A stretch of 64,000 bases of DNA from PGZG01 sp046292765 (GTDB lineage Bacteria > Pseudomonadota > Gammaproteobacteria > Pseudomonadales > Alcanivoracaceae), in the NCBI GenBank assembly GCA_046292765.1, contig JBKBQA010000006.1, positions 1 to 64,000 of the forward strand, written 5' to 3'. Made by a program: the position numbers and the translations under genes. Below the pieces are notes generated by a model. That model made no database searches. It was given only the letters and a program-made list of their open reading frames with translations, and was not told the DNA's origin. Positions within the stretch are counted from its first letter, which is position 1; each line of letters starts with the position of its first letter. Positions 8,916 to 17,833 of the stretch are shown in pieces.

Positions 8916-10190
8916 TCAGGGTTTTTCGTCCAGCATGCTGATATGCCGGGCCCTGACCGCCTTCACCATGTTGTCTTTGACCTGCAGGATCTCCAGCAGG
9001 TAGTCGCCGATCCGCAGTGAAGTATTGCTGTCGGGAATATCCTCAAGATGCTCAAGGATCAGTCCATTGAGGGTCTTCGGTCCGTCGGTTGGCAGATGCC
9101 AGCGCAGCGCCTTGTTGATGTCACGAAGGTGGGCCGTGCCGTCAATCACCAGACTGCCATCGTCCTGGGGATGAATTTCCGAGCTGGATGCCGCGAGGTC
9201 GGTGGTGAACTCGCCGACAATCTCCTCAAGAATATCCTCCAGCGTGATCAGTCCGAGAACGTCACCATATTCATCCACTACCACACCGATGCGGCGTCGG
9301 GCGTTCTGGAAATTGATCAGCTGCTGGTGCAGGGGCGTGCCCTCGGGGACATAGTAGGGCTCCACTGCATACTGCATGATCTCGGCCTTGTTGATTTCGC
9401 CGCGTAGCAGTAGACGGGTCATCTTCCGCAGATGCAGGATGCCGACCATGTTGCCAGGGTCGCCACGATAGACTGGCAGGCGAGTATGTTGGGAGCTGCG
9501 CAGCGTGTCGATGACATCCGTGATGTCTTCTTCGATATCAATCCCGACCATCTCGTTACGCGGAATCATGATGTCTTCGACGGTGGCCTTTTCCAGATCC
9601 AGGATGCTGAGCAGCATGCGCTGATGGGCTTCCGGGATTAGTCCGCCAGCTTCGTTGACGACAGTGCGCAACTCTTCGGCAGACAGGTGATCATGGCGCG
9701 GCTTCGCCGTGTTGACGCCGAGGACGCGCAGCAGGCCATTGCCAATGCCGTTCACGAACCAGTTCAGCGGGGTGAATACCGCATGCAGTGGTTTAAGAAT
9801 AAAGCTCGCCGGAAAAGCAACTCGCTCCGGCCGCAATGCGGCGTAGGTCTTGGGTGTGACCTCGGCGAAAATCAGCATCACAATGGTGATCACTACTGGT
9901 GCCAGAGCAGTGCCAAGCTCGCCAAACCAGTACAGGCCGAGTAGCGTGGCCAGCGTAGCGACCGCATTGTTGACAAAGTTGTTGCCGATCAGAATCACGC
10001 CGAGAAGACGGTCTGGCCGCCTCAGCATCTTCTCCACCCGTTGTGCAGTACGGTGACCCTGGCGGGCAAGGTGGCGCAAACGATACCGGTTCAGCGCCAC
10101 CATGCCGGTTTCACTGCCGGAGAAGAACGCGGAGATCAGAATCAGTACAACAATGGCGCCAAGTAATAACGCCGGATAGGAATCGTCCAA
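8916..10190 (-). CDS. CNNM/CBS transporter-like protein (HlyC/CorC family)
   Basis: Inner-membrane protein of 424 residues. The N-terminal CNNM domain has about four membrane segments and the hallmark FFSGSETGMVALNRYRLRHL. It is followed by a CBS pair (about 200-330, with PRNEMVGID and RIGVVVDEYGDVLGLITLEDI) and a C-terminal CorC/HlyC domain. The family is linked to Mg2+/Co2+ homeostasis. The start used is a TTG with no clear Shine-Dalgarno sequence, so the exact N terminus is uncertain. Gene order next to ypjD and ffh is that of other gammaproteobacteria. Confidence 0.88.
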   Translation of the reverse strand: MDDSYPALLLGAIVVLILISAFFSGSETGMVALNRYRLRHLARQGHRTAQRVEKMLRRPDRLLGVILIGNNFVNNAVATLATLLGLYWFGELGTALAPVVITIVMLIFAEVTPKTYAALRPERVAFPASFILKPLHAVFTPLNWFVNGIGNGLLRVLGVNTAKPRHDHLSAEELRTVVNEAGGLIPEAHQRMLLSILDLEKATVEDIMIPRNEMVGIDIEEDITDVIDTLRSSQHTRLPVYRGDPGNMVGILHLRKMTRLLLRGEINKAEIMQYAVEPYYVPEGTPLHQQLINFQNARRRIGVVVDEYGDVLGLITLEDILEEIVGEFTTDLAASSSEIHPQDDGSLVIDGTAHLRDINKALRWHLPTDGPKTLNGLILEHLEDIPDSNTSLRIGDYLLEILQVKDNMVKAVRARHISMLDEKP

Positions 10191-10266
10191 GAAAAATGCC
10201 TGCTACCAAGGTGTGGCTATTGTCCCGACGGACTTTTCAGCCTGTCAAGCGAAACGACTCGACCGT

Positions 10267-11067
10267 TCAGCGCTTGAGAATGATTTCCAGCACCAGTTGG
10301 GAGCCGAAAAATCCCAGTAACAGCAGCGCAAAGGCCGCCACAGTAAGGCGTACTGCGGTGACGCCTCGCCAGCCGAGCAGGTGATGGCCTGCCAGCAGGC
10401 TGGCAAACAGTACCGCACTGAGCAGGGTCAATACGGTCTTGTGGGCCAGTTTCTGGGCGAACAGGTCTTCCACAAACAGGAAACCTGCACCAATAGCGAG
10501 CAGCAGCAGAATCACGCCCGCCCAGAGCAGCTCAAAGAGGATGCTTTCCATCACCTGAATGGGCGGGAACACACGCATCAGGCCGCGAATATGGCCGTGC
10601 TTCAGCTGGTAATGCTGAATCAGCACCAGAATGCCGTGGCAGGTGGCTATGGCGAGCACGGCAAAGGCAAGAATGGCAAACAGCACGTGGGCGCCGAGCC
10701 CGTGCGCCAGAGGATGCGGCTGGTAGCCAGTCTGGATAAACAGCGCCGCCGGGATGATGGCGGCATTAAAGGGAAATACCATCAGGCTGACCCACTCCAG
10801 CCGTCGGTACAGGTTGGAAAAGATGACGATGGCGGCGCCGGTCGCGCCAATCAGTGATGCCACCGGGAACAGGCCCAGATGAACGCCCTGATCACTGACG
10901 ATCAGGTGCCAGAGGGCACAGGCATGAAACAGCAGGGCGAGGGTGCCGAGCCCGAGAAAACCGAGGCGCTGGGGCTTCTCACTACCGTGCAACTGGCGTG
11001 TGGCCAGCAGGCTGGCAAGCAGATACAGGGTGCTGGCAACCAGGCCGGTCCAGAGTGCAGTCGTCAT
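10267..11067 (-). CDS. ypjD: Cytochrome c assembly-type membrane protein YpjD
   Basis: CcsA/CcmC-like polytopic inner-membrane protein, 266 residues with about eight hydrophobic segments. The conserved part includes the haem-handling-like HVLFAILAFAVLAIATCHGIL region and a C-terminal HHLLGWRGVTAVR stretch. YpjD lies between corC and ffh in many gammaproteobacteria and its exact role is unproven. The start is set at the ATG at 11067 (MTTALWTGLVAS). An upstream ATG at 11154 would run into the ffh promoter region. Confidence 0.82.
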   Translation of the reverse strand: MTTALWTGLVASTLYLLASLLATRQLHGSEKPQRLGFLGLGTLALLFHACALWHLIVSDQGVHLGLFPVASLIGATGAAIVIFSNLYRRLEWVSLMVFPFNAAIIPAALFIQTGYQPHPLAHGLGAHVLFAILAFAVLAIATCHGILVLIQHYQLKHGHIRGLMRVFPPIQVMESILFELLWAGVILLLLAIGAGFLFVEDLFAQKLAHKTVLTLLSAVLFASLLAGHHLLGWRGVTAVRLTVAAFALLLLGFFGSQLVLEIILKR

Positions 11068-11189
11068 CGTCAGTCTGTCAGGGGGAATGCTGGCGGAGTG
11101 TGTCACAGCGGCGCGGTCATTTGAAGGCGTGGCATGACGGCAGCCCGGCGCCATGGCTATAATCGCCGGCCTGATGGAGGACCTGCCCC

Positions 11190-12578
11190 ATGTTCGAGAA
11201 CCTGACTGAGCGCCTCGGCGATTCCCTGCGTGGCCTCACTGGCCAGAGCCAGCTCACCGAGGACAATATCCGCGACACCCTGCGGGAGGTGCGGAAAGCC
11301 CTGCTTGAGGCCGACGTGGCCCTGCCGGTGGTCAAGGACTTTACCGAGCAGGTAAAGGAGAAGGCGCTGGGTGCCGAGGTGCTCAAGAGCATCAATCCGG
11401 GCCAGGCCTTCGTCAAGATCGTCAACGACGAGATGGTCCACATCATGGGCGACAGCAATGTCGGCCTCGATCTGGCGGTCAAGCCGCCGGCAGTGATCAT
11501 GATGGCGGGCTTGCAAGGGGCGGGTAAAACCACCTCCGTGGGCAAGCTGGCGCGATTCCTCAAAGAGCGCGAGAAGAAGAAGGTCATGGTGGTGTCTGCA
11601 GACATCTACCGCCCGGCGGCAATTGACCAGCTGGGCACGTTGGCCAGAGAGGTGGGTGCCGAGTTCTTCCCCTCCAGCACGGATCAGGATCCGGTGGCCA
11701 TTGTGAATGGTGCGCTGGATGAGGCGCGCCGCCGTTATATGGACGTGTTGATCGTTGATACCGCCGGACGACTGGCGATCGACGAAGAAATGATGGCCGA
11801 GATCAAGTGCCTGCATAGCGCCATCAATCCGGCTGAGACCCTGTTTGTGGTCGACGCCATGACGGGTCAGGATGCTGCCAATACCGCCAAGGCGTTTGGC
11901 GATGCCCTGCCGTTGACCGGTGTCATTCTGACCAAAACTGATGGCGATTCCCGCGGTGGTGCGGCCCTGTCCGTGCGCGCGATTACCGGCAAGCCGATCA
12001 AGTTTATCGGTAGTGGCGAGAAGTCGGATGCGCTGGAGCTGTTTCACCCCGAGCGGATTGCCTCACGTATCCTCGGCATGGGCGACGTACTGTCGCTGGT
12101 CGAGGAAGCCGAACGCAAGCTGGACAAGTCCAAGGCTGAAAAACTTGCCAAAAAGTTCAAGAAAGGCAAGGCCATGGACTTCGAGGACATGAAGGACCAG
12201 TTCCAGCAAATGCGGAATCTGGGCGGCATGACTTCCCTGCTCGACAAGTTGCCGGGTCTGGGTCAGGTGGCGCAGATGGCGCAGGACCAGAAAGCCATGA
12301 AGCAGATGAAGCACATGGAGGCGCTGATCGATTCGATGACGCCGGATGAGCGTCGTGATCCGGAAATGATCAAGGGCTCGCGCAAGCGCCGTATTGCCCA
12401 GGGCGCCGGGCTCGACATCCCGGACCTGAACCGTCTGCTCAAGCAGCAGAAGATGATGGCCAAGATGATGAAGAAGATGCGCACCCAGGGGGGCATGAAG
12501 CAGATGATGCGCGGGGTGCAGGGAATGATGGGCGGGGGTGGTGGCGGTATGCCGCCGGGCGGCTTCCCCGGGATGTAG
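11190..12578 (+). CDS. ffh: Signal recognition particle protein Ffh
   Basis: SRP54 homologue of 462 residues. The N and G domains carry the P-loop GLQGAGKTTSVGKLARFL, the G3 motif DTAGRL, TKTDGDSRGGAAL and the SRP-specific insertion box. The methionine-rich M domain (from about 325) binds 4.5S RNA and signal peptides. The C terminus ends in a glycine-rich MGGGGGGMPPGGFPGM tail. It directs inner-membrane proteins co-translationally to FtsY/SecYEG. Divergent from ypjD. Confidence 0.97.
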   Translation: MFENLTERLGDSLRGLTGQSQLTEDNIRDTLREVRKALLEADVALPVVKDFTEQVKEKALGAEVLKSINPGQAFVKIVNDEMVHIMGDSNVGLDLAVKPPAVIMMAGLQGAGKTTSVGKLARFLKEREKKKVMVVSADIYRPAAIDQLGTLAREVGAEFFPSSTDQDPVAIVNGALDEARRRYMDVLIVDTAGRLAIDEEMMAEIKCLHSAINPAETLFVVDAMTGQDAANTAKAFGDALPLTGVILTKTDGDSRGGAALSVRAITGKPIKFIGSGEKSDALELFHPERIASRILGMGDVLSLVEEAERKLDKSKAEKLAKKFKKGKAMDFEDMKDQFQQMRNLGGMTSLLDKLPGLGQVAQMAQDQKAMKQMKHMEALIDSMTPDERRDPEMIKGSRKRRIAQGAGLDIPDLNRLLKQQKMMAKMMKKMRTQGGMKQMMRGVQGMMGGGGGGMPPGGFPGM

Positions 12579-12584
12579 GCGGAT

Positions 12585-12614
12585 GGCCGGCCGGGGTGTC
12601 CAGCCCGGTTGGCC
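12585..12614 (+). terminator. Possible ffh terminator hairpin
   Basis: An 11-bp stem (GGCCGGCCGGG / CCCGGTTGGCC, two G-T wobbles) with an 8-base loop begins 6 bp after the ffh stop. No T-run follows, so it is only a weak intrinsic terminator candidate. Confidence 0.4.
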
Positions 12615-12645
12615 GTTGCGGTGGTGAAATATCTCCTTTTGCCCC

Positions 12646-12674
12646 TTTCACTCTGGCGCGGATATGGCTAGAAT
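12646..12674 (+). promoter_or_regulatory. Sigma-70 promoter for rpsP operon
   Basis: TTTCAC (12646-12651) and TAGAAT (12669-12674) are separated by 17 bp, about 110 bp upstream of the rpsP start. This is a good sigma-70 promoter. A GC-rich stretch (GCGCCC) follows the -10, as often seen at stringently controlled ribosomal promoters. Confidence 0.6.
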
Positions 12675-12783
12675 CTGCGCCCTTCGCAGTCTGCCCTTTT
12701 TGAAAAAGAGCAGATTTTCAGGCGGATACGATGGCTCACAGGTGGTGAGCCGGGAAACCGGATTGAATTAAGGTGCTGAAATA

Positions 12784-13035
12784 ATGGTAGTTATTCGTCT
12801 TTCTCGCGGCGGTTCCAAGAAGCGTCCGTTCTATAATGTGATCGTGACCGACAGCCGCAACTCCCGTGATGGCCGCTTTATCGAGCGCGTCGGTTTCTTC
12901 AACCCGATCGCCCGCGGCGGTGAAATCCGCCTCCAGATCGACGCCAACCGTGTCGATCATTGGGTCGCTCAGGGCGCGCAGCTCTCTGATCGCGTCAGCG
13001 GTCTGGTCAAGGAGTCCCGCAAGCAGAGCGCCTGA
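12784..13035 (+). CDS. rpsP: 30S ribosomal protein S16
   Basis: Small-subunit ribosomal protein S16, 83 residues, with the family opening MVVIRLSRGGSKKRPFYNVIV followed by DSRNSRDGRFIERVGFFNP. First gene of the rpsP-rimM-trmD-rplS operon. Its stop codon overlaps the rimM start by one base, which implies translational coupling. Confidence 0.98.
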   Translation: MVVIRLSRGGSKKRPFYNVIVTDSRNSRDGRFIERVGFFNPIARGGEIRLQIDANRVDHWVAQGAQLSDRVSGLVKESRKQSA

Positions 13036-13565
13036 TGGCGACTGCAGCGGAATTCCTGCTGGTGGGCCGCGTTGGCGCGGCTCACGGCATAAAGGGCTGG
13101 GTCAAGATCAATTCGTTTACTGACCCGGTCGAGAATATCCTCGACTACCTGCCGTGGACGTTGCGCGGCGCGGATGGCGAGAAGACGGTCAAGGTCACCG
13201 CCAGTCGCATGCAGGGCAAGAGCCTGGTGGTGCAGCTGGATGGAGAGCCGGACCGGACCCGGGCCGAAGCCCTGTTCTGCGGCCGGGACATTCTGGTGCC
13301 TGCAAGCGTGTTGCCGGTGCTGGAAGAAGACGAGTTTTACTGGCGCGACCTGATCGGTTTGCGTGTCCGTCACGACGACGGCCGCGATCTCGGCAAGATC
13401 AGCAGCCTGATGGAAACCGGCTCCAATGACGTACTGGTGGTACGGGGAGACGGTGCCAGCATCGATACCCGCGAGCGGCTGATCCCCTGGCTGCCGGATG
13501 ATGTGGTACTGAGCGTGGATACCGCCGCCGGAGTGATCACGGTGGACTGGGACACGGAGTTTTAA
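13035..13565 (+). CDS. rimM: Ribosome maturation factor RimM
   Basis: 16S rRNA processing protein of 176 residues that binds S19 and assists 30S head assembly. The N-terminal beta-barrel has LVGRVGAAHGIKGWVKINSF, and the PRC-barrel begins near EFYWRDLIGL and ends in IPWLPDDVVLSVD. Second gene of the S16 operon. Its stop is one base before the trmD start. Confidence 0.97.
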   Translation: MATAAEFLLVGRVGAAHGIKGWVKINSFTDPVENILDYLPWTLRGADGEKTVKVTASRMQGKSLVVQLDGEPDRTRAEALFCGRDILVPASVLPVLEEDEFYWRDLIGLRVRHDDGRDLGKISSLMETGSNDVLVVRGDGASIDTRERLIPWLPDDVVLSVDTAAGVITVDWDTEF

Positions 13566-13566
13566 G

Positions 13567-14367
13567 GTGACCCTGCAAGTGGCAGTGGTGACCCTGTTTC
13601 CGGGAATGCTTGAGGCAATCACCGGATACGGTATTACCCGGCGAGCGGTGGACACCGGCCTGCTGGCGGTGGAAGCGGTGAATCCGAGGGATTTTACCAC
13701 CGACAGACACCGCACCGTGGATGACCGCCCGTTTGGCGGTGGCCCGGGAATGCTGATGAAGGTAGAGCCGCTGGCAAAGGCCATTGCCCATGCCCGCGAA
13801 CGTCTCCCTGAGGCAAGAGTGATTTATCTGTCGCCGGTCGGTCGCAAGCTGGATCAGGCGACAGTGGAATACCTCGCAGAGCAGCCGCAGCTGATACTGG
13901 TGGCGGGGCGCTACGAGGGGATTGATGAGCGACTGATTGATACCGTCATTGATGAGCAGATTTCCATCGGTGATTTTGTATTGAGTGGCGGTGAGCTTCC
14001 CGCCCTGACGCTGATCGACGCGGTGGTCCGTTGCATTCCCGGCGTACTGGGAGACGATGCCTCCGCCGAGCAGGATTCGTTCAGCGGTGATAACCGCAAC
14101 CTGCTCGACTGTCCGCACTACACCCGACCGGAGGTGTTTGAGGGACAGGCGGTGCCGGCAGTGTTGATGAGCGGGCATCATGAAGAGATTCGGCGCTGGC
14201 GACTGAAGCAGTCGTTAGGGCGAACGGCAACACTGCGGCCTGATCTGCTCGACGCGCGGCGACGCGAACAGGGATTGAGCCGGGAAGAAGAGAAACTGCT
14301 GGCGGAGTACCTTCAGGAACTGAAGTCCCGCGAGTTTGACCAGCAACAAGACAGCGAAATTGAGTAA
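13567..14367 (+). CDS. trmD: tRNA (guanine-N1)-methyltransferase
   Basis: SPOUT methyltransferase of 266 residues that methylates G37 of tRNAs with G36. Visible motifs are VVTLFPGMLEAITGYGI, the PFGGGPGMLMK loop and the trefoil-knot SAM site IYLSPVGRKLDQ...LVAGRYEGIDERLI...SIGDFVLSGGELPAL. It uses a GTG start one base after the rimM stop. Confidence 0.97.
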   Translation: MTLQVAVVTLFPGMLEAITGYGITRRAVDTGLLAVEAVNPRDFTTDRHRTVDDRPFGGGPGMLMKVEPLAKAIAHARERLPEARVIYLSPVGRKLDQATVEYLAEQPQLILVAGRYEGIDERLIDTVIDEQISIGDFVLSGGELPALTLIDAVVRCIPGVLGDDASAEQDSFSGDNRNLLDCPHYTRPEVFEGQAVPAVLMSGHHEEIRRWRLKQSLGRTATLRPDLLDARRREQGLSREEEKLLAEYLQELKSREFDQQQDSEIE

Positions 14368-14382
14368 CAGGAGCAAGCAGTC

Positions 14383-14748
14383 ATGAGCGGCAAGAAACCT
14401 CTGGTTCAGGAAGTTGAACAGGCGCAGCTGAAGAGCGATGTGCCGGTGTTTGCTCCGGGTGATACCGTCACTGTGCAGGTGAAAGTGAAAGAAGGTACCC
14501 GTGAGCGTCTTCAGGCGTTTCAAGGTGTGGTGATCGCGCTCAAGAGCCGCGGCATCAACTCTTCCTTCACCGTGCGCAAGATCTCCCACGGTGTTGGTGT
14601 TGAGCGTGTATTCCAGACTCACAGCCCGGTAGTCGACAGTATCAAGGTTGACCGTCGCGGTGATGTGCGTCGCGCCAAGCTGTACTTCCTGCGCGACCGC
14701 GCTGGCAAGTCTGCCCGCATCAAGGAAAAGGTTCGCAGCGCCAACTGA
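14383..14748 (+). CDS. rplS: 50S ribosomal protein L19
   Basis: Large-subunit protein L19, 121 residues, at the 30S-50S interface. It has the family motifs FAPGDTVTVQVKVKEGTRER, GVVIALKSRG and SFTVRKISHGVGVER. Last gene of the operon, preceded by an AACAGGAG ribosome-binding site and followed by an intrinsic terminator. Confidence 0.98.
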   Translation: MSGKKPLVQEVEQAQLKSDVPVFAPGDTVTVQVKVKEGTRERLQAFQGVVIALKSRGINSSFTVRKISHGVGVERVFQTHSPVVDSIKVDRRGDVRRAKLYFLRDRAGKSARIKEKVRSAN

Positions 14749-14770
14749 TTTCCGGCAGCTGTCGAAAATG

Positions 14771-14800
14771 AAACGGCCACCTAAGGGTGGCCGTTTCTGT
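14771..14800 (+). terminator. Rho-independent terminator of the rpsP-rplS operon
   Basis: A perfect 11-bp stem AAACGGCCACC / GGTGGCCGTTT with loop TAAG lies 22 bp after the rplS stop. The arms end in A and T runs, so it can act in both directions and may also end the converging diguanylate cyclase transcript. Confidence 0.85.
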
Positions 14801-14827
14801 TTGTGCCCGCATCTGGCCGGGGTAGCG

Positions 14828-15976
14828 TCAGGCCACGACCACCCGGTTACGCCCCGCCTTCTTGGCTTCATACATGGCCTCGTCGGCCAGATGAATGATG
14901 TGGTCGCTGTCGCGGATTTCCCCGCGGTTGCGGCAAGCCAGTCCGACGCTGGCGGTCAGGGGCAGACCGACTCCCTTGGCATTGATGACCAGAGTGCTGA
15001 TGGCCCGTCGGCAACGCTCCGCGATCTCTTCCGCATTTGTTCTTCGCGCGCCTGGCAGGATGATCAGAAACTCTTCGCCGCCATAGCGGCCGATCATATC
15101 GCCCTGACGCAGGCATTCACGCAGCGCCGTTGCGGTTGCGACCAGTGCTTGATCCCCGGCCAGATGACCATGGTCGTCGTTGATGCGCTTGAAGTGATCA
15201 ATATCCACCATCAACACAGACACCGGCAGGTCCTGACTGCGCTGGCTGATCAGAATGTTGTCCAGGTTCTCCAGAATATGGCGCCGATTCGAGACGCCGG
15301 TCAGGGCGTCGGTACGTGACAGCTCGCGGACATCGTGCTCGCGACTGCGCCAGGCATTGACCATGGCACTCATAATCATGGTCTGGTAAATCACATAGCC
15401 ACCGCCGGCGACCATAAGGCAAATCGCCCAGTAAAGGCTGTGATGGGCATTGGCGGCCTGGGCCGGTGACAGGATCGGCGCATAGGGGATGTGGCCCAGC
15501 GCGGAAAGCAGGCTTAGCGCCAGCATCGACAGCAAGCCGACAATGAACACGGTCAGCACCTGGCGCATGGTAAACAGGATCAGCCCCAGCATCGGTGCGC
15601 CCATCATGACCAGCCCGGTCACCACATTCAGGGTGCCGATCAGGTAACAGGCGCTGACCGAGCTGAAGCCGTAGGCCCATAACGTCACCAAGGTGTAAAG
15701 ATGGGAGTCACGACCTTGCTGGTCCAGATAAAGACCGTAGCCGCCGAGAGCCAGCCAGAACAGCACCGATGCAAATGCGTAGCCGGCCAGCGGCAACATC
15801 ATGGCATGATTGAGGACGTCCTGATCGGCAGCAAAACGGTGGCTGACTAACGCCCAGGCAGCGAGCAGGACGAACACCGGCAGCACGATCCAGCACACCA
15901 TGGCACTGCGTCGCACCTCGGAGGTGTTCAGCTGTTGGCCGATTCGTTGTGCCAGCGTGGCAAGTGCTGTTCCCAT
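14828..15976 (-). CDS. Membrane-bound diguanylate cyclase
   Basis: An N-terminal block of about six hydrophobic helices (to about residue 200) is followed by a GGDEF domain that makes cyclic di-GMP from GTP. The active-site loop is intact as GGEEF (about 299-303), and an RQGD inhibitory I-site sits exactly five residues upstream, so product feedback is expected. No PAS or response-regulator module is seen, so the membrane part is presumably the sensor. The ATG at 15976 was chosen for its AGGA ribosome-binding site. An ATG at 16012 would add 12 residues. Divergent from xerD. Confidence 0.87.
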   Translation of the reverse strand: MGTALATLAQRIGQQLNTSEVRRSAMVCWIVLPVFVLLAAWALVSHRFAADQDVLNHAMMLPLAGYAFASVLFWLALGGYGLYLDQQGRDSHLYTLVTLWAYGFSSVSACYLIGTLNVVTGLVMMGAPMLGLILFTMRQVLTVFIVGLLSMLALSLLSALGHIPYAPILSPAQAANAHHSLYWAICLMVAGGGYVIYQTMIMSAMVNAWRSREHDVRELSRTDALTGVSNRRHILENLDNILISQRSQDLPVSVLMVDIDHFKRINDDHGHLAGDQALVATATALRECLRQGDMIGRYGGEEFLIILPGARRTNAEEIAERCRRAISTLVINAKGVGLPLTASVGLACRNRGEIRDSDHIIHLADEAMYEAKKAGRNRVVVA

Positions 15977-16049
15977 GGCATGTCCTGGTAGTGTGTTTGT
16001 TTGATTTATCATCCTAATACTAACGTACTAGATATCATATCGGAGTCCC

Positions 16050-16997
16050 ATGAACGAGGGAGTATTGCCGACCAGCGAGCAGGCACTGCTGGAACGCTGG
16101 CTGGATCACGTCTGGATGGAGAAGGGATTGGGCGACCATACCCTTGCCAGCTACCGCAGTGATCTGGGGCAGTTTGCCATCTGGCTGACGGCACGGCGAC
16201 AGGGCCTGCTGCAAGCGGACCGTATCCTGCTGCTGGAGTGGCTCAGTGCGCTGATGGAGCGGGGGCTGAGCGCCCGGTCGGTGGCGCGAAAGATGTCGGC
16301 GCTACGCGGGTTTTATCGTTGGACCCTGCGAGAGCGCCTGATCAGTGTTGACCCCACGCTGCTGGTGGCGCGCCCGAAAATCGGTCGGCCGCTCCCCAAG
16401 TCCCTGACCGAGGCCGATGTTGAAGCGCTGCTGTCGGCCCCGCAGATTGAGACGCCGTTGGGCCTGCGCGACCGGGCCATGCTGGAGGTGTCGTATGCGG
16501 CCGGGTTAAGGGTGTCCGAGCTGGTTGGCTTGACCCTGTCGCAATTGAATCTCCGCCAGGGTCTGGTACGTATCATCGGCAAGGGAAACAAGGAGCGGCT
16601 GGTGCCGCTTGGCGAAGAAGCCCAGGACTGGGTGGTGCGTTATTTGCGCGATAGTCGCCCCTTGCTGCTGAATGGTCAGGTCGACGATATCGTCTTTCCG
16701 AGCCAGCGCGGCCAGCCGATGACCCGGCAGACCTTCTGGCACCGGATCAAGCAACTGGCCATCGTCGCCGGGGTGCAAAAGCCGCTCTCTCCCCATACAC
16801 TGCGCCATGCGTTTGCCACCCATCTGCTCAATCACGGCGCTGATCTGAGGGTGGTGCAACTGTTGCTGGGACACAGCGATCTTTCCACCACCCAGATTTA
16901 TACTCACGTCGCCCGACAACGTCTGCATGACCTGCACGCCCGCCATCATCCGCGGGCAGGAACGAATCCGGTTCCGACAGGCTCGAAGGGCGACTGA
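16050..16997 (+). CDS. xerD: Site-specific tyrosine recombinase XerD
   Basis: Tyrosine recombinase of 315 residues that with XerC resolves chromosome dimers at dif. The N-terminal SAM-like core-binding domain spans about 15-100. The catalytic domain shows Arg in AAGLRVSEL, HTLRHAFATHLL (HxxR), the GHSDLSTTQIYTHV box with the last His and the nucleophile Tyr. XerD rather than XerC is favoured by the downstream dsbC, hom and thrC, a neighbourhood typical of xerD. Confidence 0.92.
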   Translation: MNEGVLPTSEQALLERWLDHVWMEKGLGDHTLASYRSDLGQFAIWLTARRQGLLQADRILLLEWLSALMERGLSARSVARKMSALRGFYRWTLRERLISVDPTLLVARPKIGRPLPKSLTEADVEALLSAPQIETPLGLRDRAMLEVSYAAGLRVSELVGLTLSQLNLRQGLVRIIGKGNKERLVPLGEEAQDWVVRYLRDSRPLLLNGQVDDIVFPSQRGQPMTRQTFWHRIKQLAIVAGVQKPLSPHTLRHAFATHLLNHGADLRVVQLLLGHSDLSTTQIYTHVARQRLHDLHARHHPRAGTNPVPTGSKGD

Positions 16998-17013
16998 CTT
17001 GAAGGAGATATCC

Positions 17014-17757
17014 ATGCGTTTTTTCGCCCTGCTTTTCGTGCTGCTGATCAATACCGCCTGTGCTGATCAATCCGCCGAGGCCACGCAGCCGACCAGTATC
17101 GACAGCGCCGCTGCAGTGGAGCGGCTGCGTGAGGCGTTTCCGGGTATCCCGGTGGGCACAGTCGAGCCTGCCCCGGTGCCGGGTATGTTTCAGGTTCAGG
17201 TACGCGGCGAATGGTTGTATCTGACAGCCGATGGTCGTTTTGTCTTTGCCGGGGAGCTGTTTGAGCTGCGCCCGGAAGGGGCTGTCAGTCTGCTGGAGGA
17301 GCGCCAGCAGGCGTTGCGTGAACCGGCGATTGCGGCGCTGGATGAGACCGCGCTGATCACCTTCCCGGCAAAGCAGCAGAAGGCCGAGGTCTATGTGTTC
17401 ACCGATACCACCTGCGGTTACTGTCGCCTGATGCATCGGCAGATGGCTGCCTATAACCGCGCCGGCATCACGGTGCATTATCTGGCGTTCCCGCGCGGTG
17501 GATCTGCGTCTCCCGGCGCCAGAGAGCTCACCGACATCTGGTGCTCGCCCGATCGCAATCTGGCGATGGACGAGGCCAAGCTGGAAAAACCGCTGAGCCA
17601 GAAACCGACTACCTGCGACGCTCCGGTGGCGGCGCACTATGCTCTCGGTGAGGAGTTCGGTGTGCGTGGCACCCCGGCGGTATTTACGGCCGATGGGGAG
17701 CAGATCGGCGGCTATCTCCCGGCAGATCGGATGGCGGAGAAGCTGGGCCTGCGTTGA
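17014..17757 (+). CDS. dsbC: Thiol:disulfide interchange protein DsbC
   Basis: Periplasmic disulfide isomerase of 247 residues. The signal peptide is MRFFALLFVLLINTACA. The N-terminal dimerisation domain is about 30-100, and the thioredoxin fold has the CGYC active site in DTTCGYCRLMH and the cis-Pro loop GVRGTPAVF. The start at 17014 follows AAGGAGATA and begins with the signal peptide. The upstream in-frame ATG lies inside xerD. Confidence 0.94.
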   Translation: MRFFALLFVLLINTACADQSAEATQPTSIDSAAAVERLREAFPGIPVGTVEPAPVPGMFQVQVRGEWLYLTADGRFVFAGELFELRPEGAVSLLEERQQALREPAIAALDETALITFPAKQQKAEVYVFTDTTCGYCRLMHRQMAAYNRAGITVHYLAFPRGGSASPGARELTDIWCSPDRNLAMDEAKLEKPLSQKPTTCDAPVAAHYALGEEFGVRGTPAVFTADGEQIGGYLPADRMAEKLGLR

Positions 17758-17833
17758 TAGCGGATTGACGTTGCCGGGGCTCGCCAGTAAGGTGTGCCCT
17801 CCCAAATCCCCCCGCCCCGTCAGTGAGGTTGCA